From the NCBI GenBank assembly GCA_012842325.1, contig DUTA01000065.1, positions 1 to 7,631 on the forward strand: DNA of 7,631 nucleotides, in the 5' to 3' direction. Positions within the stretch are counted from its first letter, which is position 1. Every line of letters begins with the position of its first letter. The stretch comes from Bacillota bacterium (GTDB lineage Bacteria > Bacillota > DTU030). Under the pieces are notes generated by a model. The model was not told the origin of the DNA, did not search any database, and saw only the letters and a program-made list of their open reading frames with translations. Shown here piece after piece: positions 1-6,484 of this stretch. The position numbers and the translations under genes are program-made.

Positions 1-18
1 CTCCAGCCTGTAAAGCAT
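1..18 (-). CDS. Start of next tail/baseplate gene (only first six codons present)
   Basis: After the stop of the 174-residue baseplate gene (TAG at 39..37) there is a good ribosome site, GAGAGGG at 32..26. It stands 7 bases before an ATG at 18..16 that reads MLYRLE to the window edge. A second ATG at 34..32 in another frame also stays open but lacks a well-placed ribosome site, so the inner ATG is preferred. By position in myophage tail operons the product could be a baseplate hub protein such as a late-control D family member. Six residues cannot show this, so function is inference from order only. Confidence 0.4.
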
Positions 19-36
19 TTTCGCACCCTCTCATTT

Positions 37-561
37 CTAGTTGAGCGCACGTATCTGCGCCGCCAGGTCGCTTTTGGAATTCTGCTTCGCCTTGGCGTTA
101 TTCTTCTTTCCCGGCTGCGGCTGCGGAGGCGGTGCAGGGGTCTTGTAGTCCACGGCCGCTTCTACCTCCACATACAGGTCTTTCGGCTTTAGCGCCGGGG
201 TCCATTCATTGTAAACCACGCGCCATTCCATGATGCGAATGGGCATATCGAAGCCGCCGATAGTAACAAAGGCCAGGGGCGGGACATTGGCAGGTTGAAC
301 AGGGTTTGCCAGCCGCCGAATGAATTCCACCTGCTGCGCCACAACATCCGGATTACCCTGCGATATAAAGCGGCAGGCAAAGCGGACGCGTCTGGTGCCG
401 CCGTGCTTAAACACCAGCGGGGGCGCAAGGGCCCCCTCCACCTCCGGCTCCTCGTATTCATTTCCCTTGGCATCCTCAAGAACATAGGGGTTGTAAAGAA
501 AGGAAATGGTCTCTCCCGTATCCGTCCTTGTCAAGGTCGCCCTAACCGGTTTCTGCATCAT
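37..561 (-). CDS. Baseplate protein of the gp53 / CIS-tube (Afp7-like) family, without a visible LysM domain
   Basis: The 174-residue product probably sits in the inner baseplate or hub region, joining the tail tube to the baseplate. Residues 20-67 carry the hallmark layout of the family: a short strand leading to a YNP motif (FLYNP, 21-25), a conserved G-x-x-x-P step (about 43-47), then a GG-TRRVRF strand (54-61). A second beta-rich stretch runs over 97-141. Homologues often end in a LysM peptidoglycan-binding domain. Here the C-terminus is instead a proline stretch (142-150) followed by a lysine- and asparagine-rich tail (151-163) and a short helix. The start ATG at 561..559 overlaps the tape measure stop as ATGA, which suggests translational coupling. 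The ribosome site is weak, and a second in-frame ATG follows immediately. The family call rests on the N-terminal pattern and gene order. It is not a confident assignment to one subfamily. Confidence 0.72.
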   Translation of the reverse strand: MMQKPVRATLTRTDTGETISFLYNPYVLEDAKGNEYEEPEVEGALAPPLVFKHGGTRRVRFACRFISQGNPDVVAQQVEFIRRLANPVQPANVPPLAFVTIGGFDMPIRIMEWRVVYNEWTPALKPKDLYVEVEAAVDYKTPAPPPQPQPGKKNNAKAKQNSKSDLAAQIRALN

Positions 562-2750
562 TGTGCCGGGATCACCTGCCTTAATTTCGCGTCCTCAATG
601 AATTCAATAACCGTCTCTGCCACCACCCTGCCGTCCAGGATGAGCTTTAACGGCTGTTTAATGATTACATGCGGCTTTGTTGCCATGCTTGCTGAAGCTT
701 CTGCCGTCCTTCTTTCCCTGATCATGACAGGCACGGTTGCAGAAACGGTTGTTTCTGCCGCTGCTGTTGGTGCCGGAACAGCCGCCGGCGCGCCTGCCGT
801 CGCTATCCCTATCTGGGGTACCGCCCTCATACTGGAGAGCTCCCGGAAGTCCGCGGCCAGCTGCGTTACGGCCGCCCGAGATGCCTCCATGATGTCAAAC
901 ATAGATCGCTCCACAGCCGAAGGCGAATGTTTCTCCAGCCCTTCTTCTGCCCCCCTGGTGAAAAGCCCGAACACGCTCTTGGCCGCGTCCCAAATCCATA
1001 CCCCCGCACTTCTGATCTTTTCGACAACGCCCATCATCACGTCCCAGATCATGCCGGGCAGGTCAAAAATAATGGTCCTGATTATCTCAACTGTCTGGGA
1101 GAAAATATTGCCAGCAATCGCCTTGATTGTATCCCAGTTTTCCGCTATCAGCAGAGGGATGCCAATGACAGGCATAAAAACCGCCAGAAGTCCTTTTACC
1201 CAGCCCGGGAGCTCCGTAAACCAGCCCGTTATCTTGCTCCACCAGGCTGACATCGCTGCTGTAACCCTGTCCCAATTTCGCACTAAAAGTACAACAACCG
1301 CTATTAACCCCACGATTCCGACTATGAGCCATGTGATTGGATTGGCCAGAACGACAGCATTGAAGGTGGCCATCCCTATTTGCAATGCGTTCAGGCCCTG
1401 AACAAAAGAGGGGATCATGGCGACGAATACAAAAGCTGTCCCGCCCAGAAAGGTAAGGGCGCTTCCTGCCACGAGGAGAATGCCGATTGCTTTCTGCACG
1501 GGAGCGGGTAGGTTGTGGAACCTGTCGAGGAAGTCGCTTATGCTCCTTAAAACTTTGTTCACCGTCGGGAGGAACATGTCGCCAAATGTTAATGATATAT
1601 CATTGACTGTGTTCTTGAATATCTGCAGCTGCGAGACGGTGGTCTGATAGCGCTCTTCTGCCTCTTTGGCCAGGGCCACGTTCTCCTCCCACGCGGTTGC
1701 TCCGAGCTCCATGCTCTGCCGGAAGAGGTCTCCAGCTCCCGCGGCACGGAGCAGGGCATCCCGGACCCGGACCTCCGACAGGCCCAGCGCCTCCAGCACC
1801 TCAAATACATTTATACCCGCTGCGCTTATTTTGTCCATGCCTTCGATGAAGCTGATGACTGCCCCGGCTGCGTTCTCCCTGAACGCCTGCTGGAATTCAC
1901 TGGCGGTCATACCGGCCACGGCCGCAAACAGGTCCAGCTCATCGGAACCCTGTGCCACCGCATTGGCCATTTCAATCATGGCCCGGGACATGGCCGAGCC
2001 CCCCGCCTCGGCTTCAATGCCCACGCTGGAGAGGGCCCCGGCAAGGGAAAGGATCTGCGCTTCGGTCATGCCAACCTGGTTTCCGGCGCCGGCCAGCCGC
2101 AGGGCCATGTCAACGATTTCACTTTCCGTGGTCGCCAGGTTGTTACCGAGCTGAACAATTGTCGACCCCAGCCTGTCAAAATTCTCGTAGGACATCTGCA
2201 CGATATTGGCGAACCTGGCCAGGGAAGTTGCCGCCTGGGTAGCGGTCATATTGGTGGCCACACCCAGGTCGGCCATCACTCGGGTAAAGTCTGTGATATA
2301 TTCCTTCGGAATTCCCAGCTGGCCGGCCGCCTCGGCAATTTCCGCTATGGACGTTGCCGCTATCGGTACTTCTTTGGCCATCTGCCTTATCCGGGCATTC
2401 AAGACCGCGTACTCTTCCTCCGTGGCGTCAACGGTCTTGCGCACCCCTGCAAAGGCATCCTCATAGTCTATGGATGCCTTCACGGCCATGCCCGCCCCTG
2501 CAAGACCCGCTGCGCCGATGCCCATGAGCACCATTCCGGTGTTCCGGAGGGCCGCCTGCACCCTGGCATCACTCAGGGCCCCAAATCTGCCTTCCATGCT
2601 GTCCAGGCTTGCTTTGGTTTTGTAGTACATCTCCTCGGCGCTCTCCGCCGTGCCCCGAAAGGCCTTGTCAATCCTCTGCATCGCCAGAGAAGCATCATCC
2701 TTGACGAAGAAATGAAAGCCGAGGCCAAACATGCCAAAGTTTAGTGCCAT
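558..2750 (-). CDS. Phage tail tape measure protein (TP901 family type)
   Basis: The 730-residue protein is expected to sit inside the growing tail tube and set its length, and in many phages it is ejected with the DNA. Residues about 70-410 form the alanine- and glycine-rich helical core typical of the TP901 tape measure family, including AIA/AEAAGQLGI-like stretches (around 136-147), a block of short repeats of the type MTATQAATSLARF (168-180), and a GGSAMSRAM segment (250-258). Strongly hydrophobic segments follow at about 420-450 and 465-490, with tryptophan-rich amphipathic stretches at 493-590. An alanine/proline linker spans about 645-690, and a compact C-terminal end has the LILDGRVVAE motif (703-712). 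The start is fixed by a GAGGGGG ribosome site 7 bases ahead, inside the end of the frameshift extension. At roughly 1.5 angstrom per residue this predicts a tail of about 110 nm. That is an estimate, not a measurement. Confidence 0.95.
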   Translation of the reverse strand: MALNFGMFGLGFHFFVKDDASLAMQRIDKAFRGTAESAEEMYYKTKASLDSMEGRFGALSDARVQAALRNTGMVLMGIGAAGLAGAGMAVKASIDYEDAFAGVRKTVDATEEEYAVLNARIRQMAKEVPIAATSIAEIAEAAGQLGIPKEYITDFTRVMADLGVATNMTATQAATSLARFANIVQMSYENFDRLGSTIVQLGNNLATTESEIVDMALRLAGAGNQVGMTEAQILSLAGALSSVGIEAEAGGSAMSRAMIEMANAVAQGSDELDLFAAVAGMTASEFQQAFRENAAGAVISFIEGMDKISAAGINVFEVLEALGLSEVRVRDALLRAAGAGDLFRQSMELGATAWEENVALAKEAEERYQTTVSQLQIFKNTVNDISLTFGDMFLPTVNKVLRSISDFLDRFHNLPAPVQKAIGILLVAGSALTFLGGTAFVFVAMIPSFVQGLNALQIGMATFNAVVLANPITWLIVGIVGLIAVVVLLVRNWDRVTAAMSAWWSKITGWFTELPGWVKGLLAVFMPVIGIPLLIAENWDTIKAIAGNIFSQTVEIIRTIIFDLPGMIWDVMMGVVEKIRSAGVWIWDAAKSVFGLFTRGAEEGLEKHSPSAVERSMFDIMEASRAAVTQLAADFRELSSMRAVPQIGIATAGAPAAVPAPTAAAETTVSATVPVMIRERRTAEASASMATKPHVIIKQPLKLILDGRVVAETVIEFIEDAKLRQVIPAQ

Positions 2751-2753
2751 AGT

Positions 2754-2978
2754 TTATCCCCCTCGCAGCGCGTCCGCTTCCTCCTCTAACCTTTCCATGA
2801 GTCTCTCATAGAGCCGGTTTTTCCAGCGCACGGGCATGTTCATGATCTCGCTGAATTGCTGTCCCAGACCCGTCCCCATTGTGGTGCACATCAGCCAAAA
2901 GACCTGCTCTTCCAAATCCTCCAGGGTGTTTGCGGTGAGTATATCAGCCGGTCCTATGCCGTCCTCTTCCTCGGTAAG
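2754..2978 (-). CDS. -1 frame extension of the tail assembly chaperone (expressed only by programmed frameshift)
   Basis: From the slippery site the -1 frame is open for 74 codons to TAA at 2756..2754, only three bases before the tape measure ATG. The translation looks protein-like: an acidic start (LTEEEDG), a helix LEDLEEQVFWLM, a glycine/glutamine turn, then a basic-aromatic segment VRWKNRLYERL and a glutamate-rich helix to the end. The frame is closed by TGA at 3005..3003. Within it the first ATG (2891..2889) lies far inside, and the TTG at 2915..2913 has GGAGGA directly against it, too close for use. Independent initiation is therefore unlikely. Joined to the first 236 residues of the upstream gene it gives a 310-residue fusion. 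This matches the T part of lambda GT or the E' part of P2 E+E', which recruits tail proteins to the tape measure. The function of this particular extension is inferred. Confidence 0.8.
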   Translation of the reverse strand, partial: LTEEEDGIGPADILTANTLEDLEEQVFWLMCTTMGTGLGQQFSEIMNMPVRWKNRLYERLMERLEEEADALRGG

Positions 2979-3685
2979 AAAAAATCGACACCCAGGGGCA
3001 GGTCAACATCAAAATCCATGCGGCATTCGGGGCAGGTAATGGTGATTGTCGTCTCTACCCCGCACTCCTTGCCCTCCACTTCGCCCCTGAAGGCGGCAGC
3101 ATCGGATGCCGGCAACTCATTGAAGAACCTGCTCGTTACCTTCTTTTCGCCCTCTATTTCGACGCACCTCAAAAGCATGGAATAAGCGACCAACATCTCC
3201 GGGTTTTCCCGGCGTGCTACAACCAGCCTCTCCTCATCTTTTCCCCGGAGCAGCCGCCACTTGATTGTCTTGCCGCTCTTGGGGAAGACAAACCTGAAAG
3301 TATGGTCCGGGTCAGCATAGGCCGGATCTGCAAGGTACTTCACGGGCAGATCGCCCAGGTTTTCCTCCCACTCAAAACTGGTCTCACAACGGGGGCAGGT
3401 GGTCTTGAAAATATACTCATCCCCGTAGGTTATCCGCCGCAGCTGCAGCATCGCGAACACCCGGTCCCCGATGAGCATTTCTCTGACATCGATACCCTCG
3501 CTAAGGATGCAGGCCTGGAGGATGCTCTCAATGGCAAAGGCCCCCTTCTTCTTCCGCCTGGTCAAGAGCATGTTTTCCTCCGCGACCCGCATCTCCCGCA
3601 TCTGCCCTTCCCAGCGCCCCGGGAAGAGGAAGACGCCCGGTGCAAGTTCCGCTTCCGCCAGATTTCTGGGTAATTTGTCTGTCAT
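2954..3685 (-). CDS. Tail/baseplate assembly chaperone, T4-baseplate (gp26-type) family with two CxxC motifs
   Basis: This 243-residue protein lies between the tube and tape measure genes, where tail assembly chaperones are encoded. The N-terminal half (about 5-95) starts with a short APGVFLFPGRW motif and an ESILQACI helix. TCPRCETSFEW (96-106) and TCPECRMDFDV (217-227) form two CxxC knuckles (C97/C100 and C218/C221) that could bind one zinc ion together. The middle carries a strand pair (FRFVFPKSGKTIKWRLLRGKDE, about 130-151) and a helical stretch with a NELPASDA motif (189-196). This pattern is shared by phage proteins annotated as T4-type baseplate or hub assembly chaperones. The ribosome site GGGAGG (3698..3693) is 7 bases before the ATG. 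The end overlaps the -1 extension, and the Phe-Phe pair at 235-236 is the slippery site. Family membership is from recalled pattern, moderate to good. Confidence 0.78.
   Translation of the reverse strand: MTDKLPRNLAEAELAPGVFLFPGRWEGQMREMRVAEENMLLTRRKKKGAFAIESILQACILSEGIDVREMLIGDRVFAMLQLRRITYGDEYIFKTTCPRCETSFEWEENLGDLPVKYLADPAYADPDHTFRFVFPKSGKTIKWRLLRGKDEERLVVARRENPEMLVAYSMLLRCVEIEGEKKVTSRFFNELPASDAAAFRGEVEGKECGVETTITITCPECRMDFDVDLPLGVDFFLPRKRTA
2978..2984 (-). promoter_or_regulatory. -1 ribosomal frameshift slippery heptamer T_TTT_TTC
   Basis: On the minus strand the bases read T TTT TTC with exactly the phase required of an X_XXY_YYZ site: in the zero frame the codons are GAT TTT TTC. A slip back by one base lets both tRNAs re-pair and continues as CTT ACC GAG into a 74-codon open -1 frame. 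Without the slip the zero frame ends at TAG (2956..2954) seven sense codons later. I see no strong hairpin just downstream and only a weak G-rich stretch upstream, so any stimulator is not obvious by eye. Confidence 0.82.
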
Positions 3686-3692
3686 CTCTAAT

Positions 3693-3698
3693 CCTCCC
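3693..3698 (-). promoter_or_regulatory. Strong ribosome binding site of the chaperone gene
   Basis: GGGAGG lies 7 bases before the ATG at 3685..3683, inside the 30-base gap after the tube gene. It fixes the start of the chaperone. The rest of the gap is A/T-rich and shows no terminator hairpin, so transcription very likely continues from tube into chaperone. Confidence 0.8.
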
Positions 3699-3715
3699 TA
3701 AATATTTTTTCAGCC

Positions 3716-4174
3716 TTAAAAGGCCGGTTCAAAATAATCGTAGACCAGGGCAACCTTGCGGATCAGCTTCTCTTCCGACGTATTGTCCCAGTCTCCGGCC
3801 TCGAACTCCCGCGGCCAGGCACCGTAGATATTCCAGCGCCCGACTTCCCTTCCGGCCCTGTCCTGCTCAATGATAGCCATATTGCGCTTATATCTATCGG
3901 GGTCGGCGCCACCTGTGCCCTGCGCCGCATTCAGCACCTGTGCAAACCAGTTGTAAATTTCCAGGCTTTCCGTTGCCCCCCATTCCAGGGTTATGTCCTC
4001 AAAGCGCCCCTTGCCGGGGGATTTGTCGGGGAGCAACGCCCCCCCTTCTTCGTGCTCGATTACTCCTACACTTCCACGCAAGGGCCCGGCCTTCTGAAAG
4101 CCCGTCTGCACTATGCCGTCAATTTCCACAAGGAATTTATATTTATCCCTGAATCTGCGCACCCTGCCAGCCAT
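3716..4174 (-). CDS. Phage tail tube protein, T4 gp19 type
   Basis: The 152-residue product should polymerise into the inner tube of the contractile tail, through which DNA passes. The family signature is clear: a first strand YKFLVEIDGI (12-21), an aromatic/glycine turn with the sense of GF-x-K-A-G-PL (25-32), the VIEHEEGG loop (38-45), a proline/lysine loop PDKSPGKG (49-56), then DITLEWGAT (60-68) leading into the helix SLEIYNWF (70-77). A final pair of strands includes WNIYGAWP (114-121) and KVALVYDYFEP (140-150). Length is normal for this family. It follows the sheath after a 17-base gap holding an AGGGGGG ribosome site. Sheath and tube next to each other in this order is the standard arrangement for contractile tails and injection systems. 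Confidence 0.93.
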   Translation of the reverse strand: MAGRVRRFRDKYKFLVEIDGIVQTGFQKAGPLRGSVGVIEHEEGGALLPDKSPGKGRFEDITLEWGATESLEIYNWFAQVLNAAQGTGGADPDRYKRNMAIIEQDRAGREVGRWNIYGAWPREFEAGDWDNTSEEKLIRKVALVYDYFEPAF

Positions 4175-4191
4175 CGTTCCCTATCCCCCCT

Positions 4192-5712
4192 TTACTCCAC
4201 GCTGATTTTCCGCTCAAACTCGAACCAGATGAACTCTGCCGGCCGGTGTGTAGCCAAACCAATGCGCCCCCTTAGCAGGCCCATATCAATGGTTTCTGGA
4301 GTATTCAGCTCTTCGTCTATCTTGACAAAGAAGGCTTCTTCGGGCGTGTCTCCTTTCAGGCCCCCCTGCCGCCAGATATTAAGCAGGAAGGCTGTTATGG
4401 AGCGGGTTAGCCGCTTCCAGAGGCCCGGCTCATTGTTCTCAAACTCGGCGAACTGGGTGCCTTCCTCGATGGACTTAATGCAAAAAATAAACGTCCTCCG
4501 CTCATTGATGTAGGGGAAGACGTTGCTCCCATCGAGGGTCCTGGCCCCGTAAACCCTGATCCCGTACCCCCGCAGGAAGGGGATAGGATTAATTCTCGCC
4601 GGGTAGAGCACATCCCTGATGCTCCTGTCATTGACCAGATCAGTCTCTAGGCCGATTACTCCAGCCAGTTGCCCGTCTTCAATGCCGGCGGCTATCTTCC
4701 ACACACCCTTTTCCCCGTCGGTACGGGCATGGGCGCCGATGACAAAGCCACTTGGCGGCACCGTCTTCTCCTGCCCCGAAGCGGGGTCCATGATTTTGAC
4801 GTTGGGATAATATATCGCCCCATAGCTGCTGTTGAAGGCTTCGACATAGGCTTTGATCTCCGTCGGGGAATGGCCCAGGGGCGGGTCAAGGACGGCAAAG
4901 CAGTCCTTCCGGCCCTCGCAGTAGTCCAGCATGCCGCTGTGCACTGCTGTCGTCGTTATGCCCGGTACGGCAATGAGCAGGCTTTCATCGATTACGTCCA
5001 GGGCATAAAGCCCCGTCCGGCCCGCCGCAGTGCCGATAAAGTCCATATCGTTGAGTTCGTCCAGTCCATCGGTCCCGCCGGCCAGCACAAATTCCCCCAA
5101 TGCCGGCCTATTATCGGGCGCACTCGTTTCACTCTCTAGGTCGTCTACCGTGATATACTTGCTCCGGTTATTGATCTTACTTTCGACGTAATCATCACTT
5201 TCTTTGTCCATCGACAACTCGTCGAAGGTCTCCCGCAGGATCTCCTGCCCCTTGACCATCTCGTAAATTTCCAGCCTGAATTTCTTTTCAGCGTCCCTAG
5301 TAGCATCTAAAACCTTGACTTTCAGCCGGTTGGCCCAGGTGCCTTCGCTTAAGGCTGCTATTTCTAGTGCGTCGTGGGTCCCCCTATCCTGCAGTATTAC
5401 CTTTGCCGTCTGTGCTGTAAGGGTGCTGGGATCGTTGGGGTCGGTGTAGTGGGCCGTCCGCACGACATAAACCCTTGCCCCCCGCTTGTTGAGGAAAAGG
5501 CCATAGGCGGCATAGGCCAGCCAGCCCTCGGGGATGAAGGAGCCAAACTTCTGCACAAAATCGGACCAGCTGGTTACCAGCACGGGTTGGCCGATAGGCC
5601 CCTTCTCCGCTATGCCTACCAAGGCCGCTGTGCTCGTCGGCACCCCAGGAATGGTTACCACCTGGGGAGGCGCCTCCGTGATATAATGCCCAGGCGAAAG
5701 GAATTCTGGCAT
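4192..5712 (-). CDS. Contractile tail sheath protein
   Basis: The 506-residue protein forms the outer contractile sheath whose shortening drives the tube into the host envelope. The start SPGHYITEAPP (6-16) followed by VPTSTAALVG (24-33) and KGPIGQP (37-43) is the classic sheath N-terminus, shared with phage and contractile-injection-system sheaths. A GGTDG motif (212-216) sits before the subtilisin-like central fold. The C-terminal domain has the usual RIxPIPxLRGYGIRVYGARTL-type stretch (373-393), an YINERRTFIFC strand (401-411), and a closing strand with the RIGLATHRPAEFIWFEF ending (483-499) that links neighbouring subunits. The N- and C-terminal signatures are both complete, so the gene looks intact. 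A GGGAG site (5726..5722) 9 bases upstream supports the start. The ending looks more like the T4/injection-system type than the P2 type, but I cannot settle that by eye. Confidence 0.96.
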   Translation of the reverse strand: MPEFLSPGHYITEAPPQVVTIPGVPTSTAALVGIAEKGPIGQPVLVTSWSDFVQKFGSFIPEGWLAYAAYGLFLNKRGARVYVVRTAHYTDPNDPSTLTAQTAKVILQDRGTHDALEIAALSEGTWANRLKVKVLDATRDAEKKFRLEIYEMVKGQEILRETFDELSMDKESDDYVESKINNRSKYITVDDLESETSAPDNRPALGEFVLAGGTDGLDELNDMDFIGTAAGRTGLYALDVIDESLLIAVPGITTTAVHSGMLDYCEGRKDCFAVLDPPLGHSPTEIKAYVEAFNSSYGAIYYPNVKIMDPASGQEKTVPPSGFVIGAHARTDGEKGVWKIAAGIEDGQLAGVIGLETDLVNDRSIRDVLYPARINPIPFLRGYGIRVYGARTLDGSNVFPYINERRTFIFCIKSIEEGTQFAEFENNEPGLWKRLTRSITAFLLNIWRQGGLKGDTPEEAFFVKIDEELNTPETIDMGLLRGRIGLATHRPAEFIWFEFERKISVE

Positions 5713-5721
5713 CTAGCTTCA

Positions 5722-5726
5722 CTCCC
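5722..5726 (-). promoter_or_regulatory. Ribosome binding site of the sheath gene
   Basis: GGGAG directly follows the TAA of the small upstream gene (5729..5727) and stands 9 bases before the sheath ATG. It decides the start and shows the two genes are translated from the same message. Confidence 0.7.
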
Positions 5727-5930
5727 TTAACTTTCTTTCTTTGCTTCCCGTTTCAATATCTTTACATATCCGGCCCTGACGGCCGCTTGTACCTGTTCCG
5801 ATTTCAGCACTTTCTCGCTGACTTCCCGCTTCTCAAAAGGCAATAAATAAACGCCCCCTTCCTTCGTATCGAAAGAAAGCAGGGCGTTCATCTTATTGAC
5901 CAGCAGGACCATCTTCCTCCCCCTTTTCAT
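5727..5930 (-). CDS. Small conserved-position phage protein immediately upstream of the sheath
   Basis: The product is 67 residues from the first ATG, or 61 from the second ATG at 5912..5910. Either is possible: TGGAGG lies 4 bases before the first, and a GGGGGAGG stretch coding for the intervening residues lies just before the second. The body has short strands (VLLVNK, VYLLPFEKREV) followed by a helix (about 40-55, VLKSEQVQAAVRAGYV) and a lysine-rich end. There is no signal peptide and no membrane segment. Mu has a similarly small gene (gp38) in the same place between the gp37-like gene and the sheath, so this is probably its positional counterpart, but I do not recognise the sequence and do not claim a function. 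It overlaps the end of the upstream gene by 38 bases (20 if the second start is used). Confidence 0.75.
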   Translation of the reverse strand: MKRGRKMVLLVNKMNALLSFDTKEGGVYLLPFEKREVSEKVLKSEQVQAAVRAGYVKILKREAKKES

Positions 5931-6483
5931 TTTTCCTCCACCTCAATTCAATCGTTTCTCTGCCCCCTGTCCTTAGATTCTCGGCGATGACTTCCGCCTT
6001 CCGGACCAGTTTGCCCTCGGTGTAGTCGGCAAGCTCCAGTTCGACCCCTTCCACGACAAAATTGCCAACGGCCCGCCTCACATTGGCAGGTGCAAGGGTT
6101 CCCGCCCGGTTGAAGGCCTGTGCCACTGTCAGGGGATAGCTTTTGCCAGCAACGGCCAAGTAAGGGGTATTCTCCAAGAAGAGCACAAGCCTTTCCCCGA
6201 CTGCCAGCACTTCCAGCGTCGTTTCGGCAATTATCTCATAGTCAAAGCTGAGATTATACAGCAAAGGCGAGGCGTATATTTTGACCGTCCCTGCTCCATA
6301 GTTTTTCTCCTGTATGGGCACATTGGCATCATCATATCTTAGCTTCTCCGCTATGGGAGAATATAAAATTACCGCGGGCAGGCTGGCCAGTTCCTGCATG
6401 TCGCTATGCGTGGCCAATACGGTATTGCTGTGGACCTCTTTTTTAAGTATTTGCAGCAGTTTCCTTGTTACAGCCTCAATCAT
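5893..6483 (-). CDS. Putative tail terminator / tail completion protein
   Basis: The 196-residue product begins with a helix (MIEAVTRKLLQILKKEV) and then a strand with the pattern LPAVILYSP (35-43). That helix-then-'LPAV' opening is common in phage tail terminator and Mu gp37-type proteins. Alternating strands (VKIYASPLLYNLSFDYEIIAE, about 67-87) and a helix EVLAVGERLVLFLEN (91-105) follow, then a second strand-rich part to about 182 with ETIELRWRK (176-184). The last residues are charged and glycine-rich and are encoded where the gene overlaps the next. It starts one base after the stop of the morphogenesis gene (TAG A ATG), with GGGAG 9 bases ahead. The role would be to cap the tail tube and sheath at the head-proximal end. 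This is inferred from position and fold pattern, not from a firm motif. Confidence 0.68.
   Translation of the reverse strand: MIEAVTRKLLQILKKEVHSNTVLATHSDMQELASLPAVILYSPIAEKLRYDDANVPIQEKNYGAGTVKIYASPLLYNLSFDYEIIAETTLEVLAVGERLVLFLENTPYLAVAGKSYPLTVAQAFNRAGTLAPANVRRAVGNFVVEGVELELADYTEGKLVRKAEVIAENLRTGGRETIELRWRKNEKGEEDGPAGQ
5935..5940 (-). promoter_or_regulatory. First of two ribosome sites for the small pre-sheath gene
   Basis: TGGAGG stands only 4 bases before the first ATG (5930..5928), a tight spacing. A second G-rich site, about 5923..5916, sits inside the first codons and serves the ATG at 5912..5910. The two sites leave the true start of the small protein open. Confidence 0.5.
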
Positions 6484-6484
6484 T

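Noticed and set aside
295..1401. Long plus-strand open frame (about 368 codons) antisense to the baseplate and tape measure genes
   Set aside because: It is a shadow of the alanine- and glycine-rich codons of the tape measure gene, has no ribosome site of note and crosses a real gene junction. Its translation is low-complexity serine/alanine/isoleucine without any fold pattern.
2940..2977. Downstream hairpin or pseudoknot that would stimulate the frameshift
   Set aside because: I looked for pairing stems after the slippery site and saw only stems of about three base pairs, which are not enough to report. A folding calculation over about 80 bases would decide it.
2836..3185. Plus-strand frames over the chaperone end and the frameshift extension, considered as the content of the apparent gap
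   Set aside because: The gap is explained better by the minus-strand -1 frame, which is in phase with a slippery site, ends at the tape measure ribosome site and gives a protein-like product.
3686..3715. Possible terminator in the A/T-rich gap between tube and chaperone genes
   Set aside because: The T-run on the plus strand corresponds to an A-run on the transcribed strand, there is no inverted repeat before it, and the gap carries the next gene's ribosome site.
4052..4513. Plus-strand frame of 153 codons spanning the tube-sheath junction
   Set aside because: It reads through two strongly supported minus-strand genes in antisense and shows no protein-like pattern.
5384..5722. Minus-strand 112-codon frame overlapping the start of the sheath gene
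   Set aside because: It lies wholly within the sheath reading region in another frame, the sheath has a clear family signature and its own ribosome site, and the alternative product looks like out-of-frame sequence rich in Gly, Arg, His and Trp.
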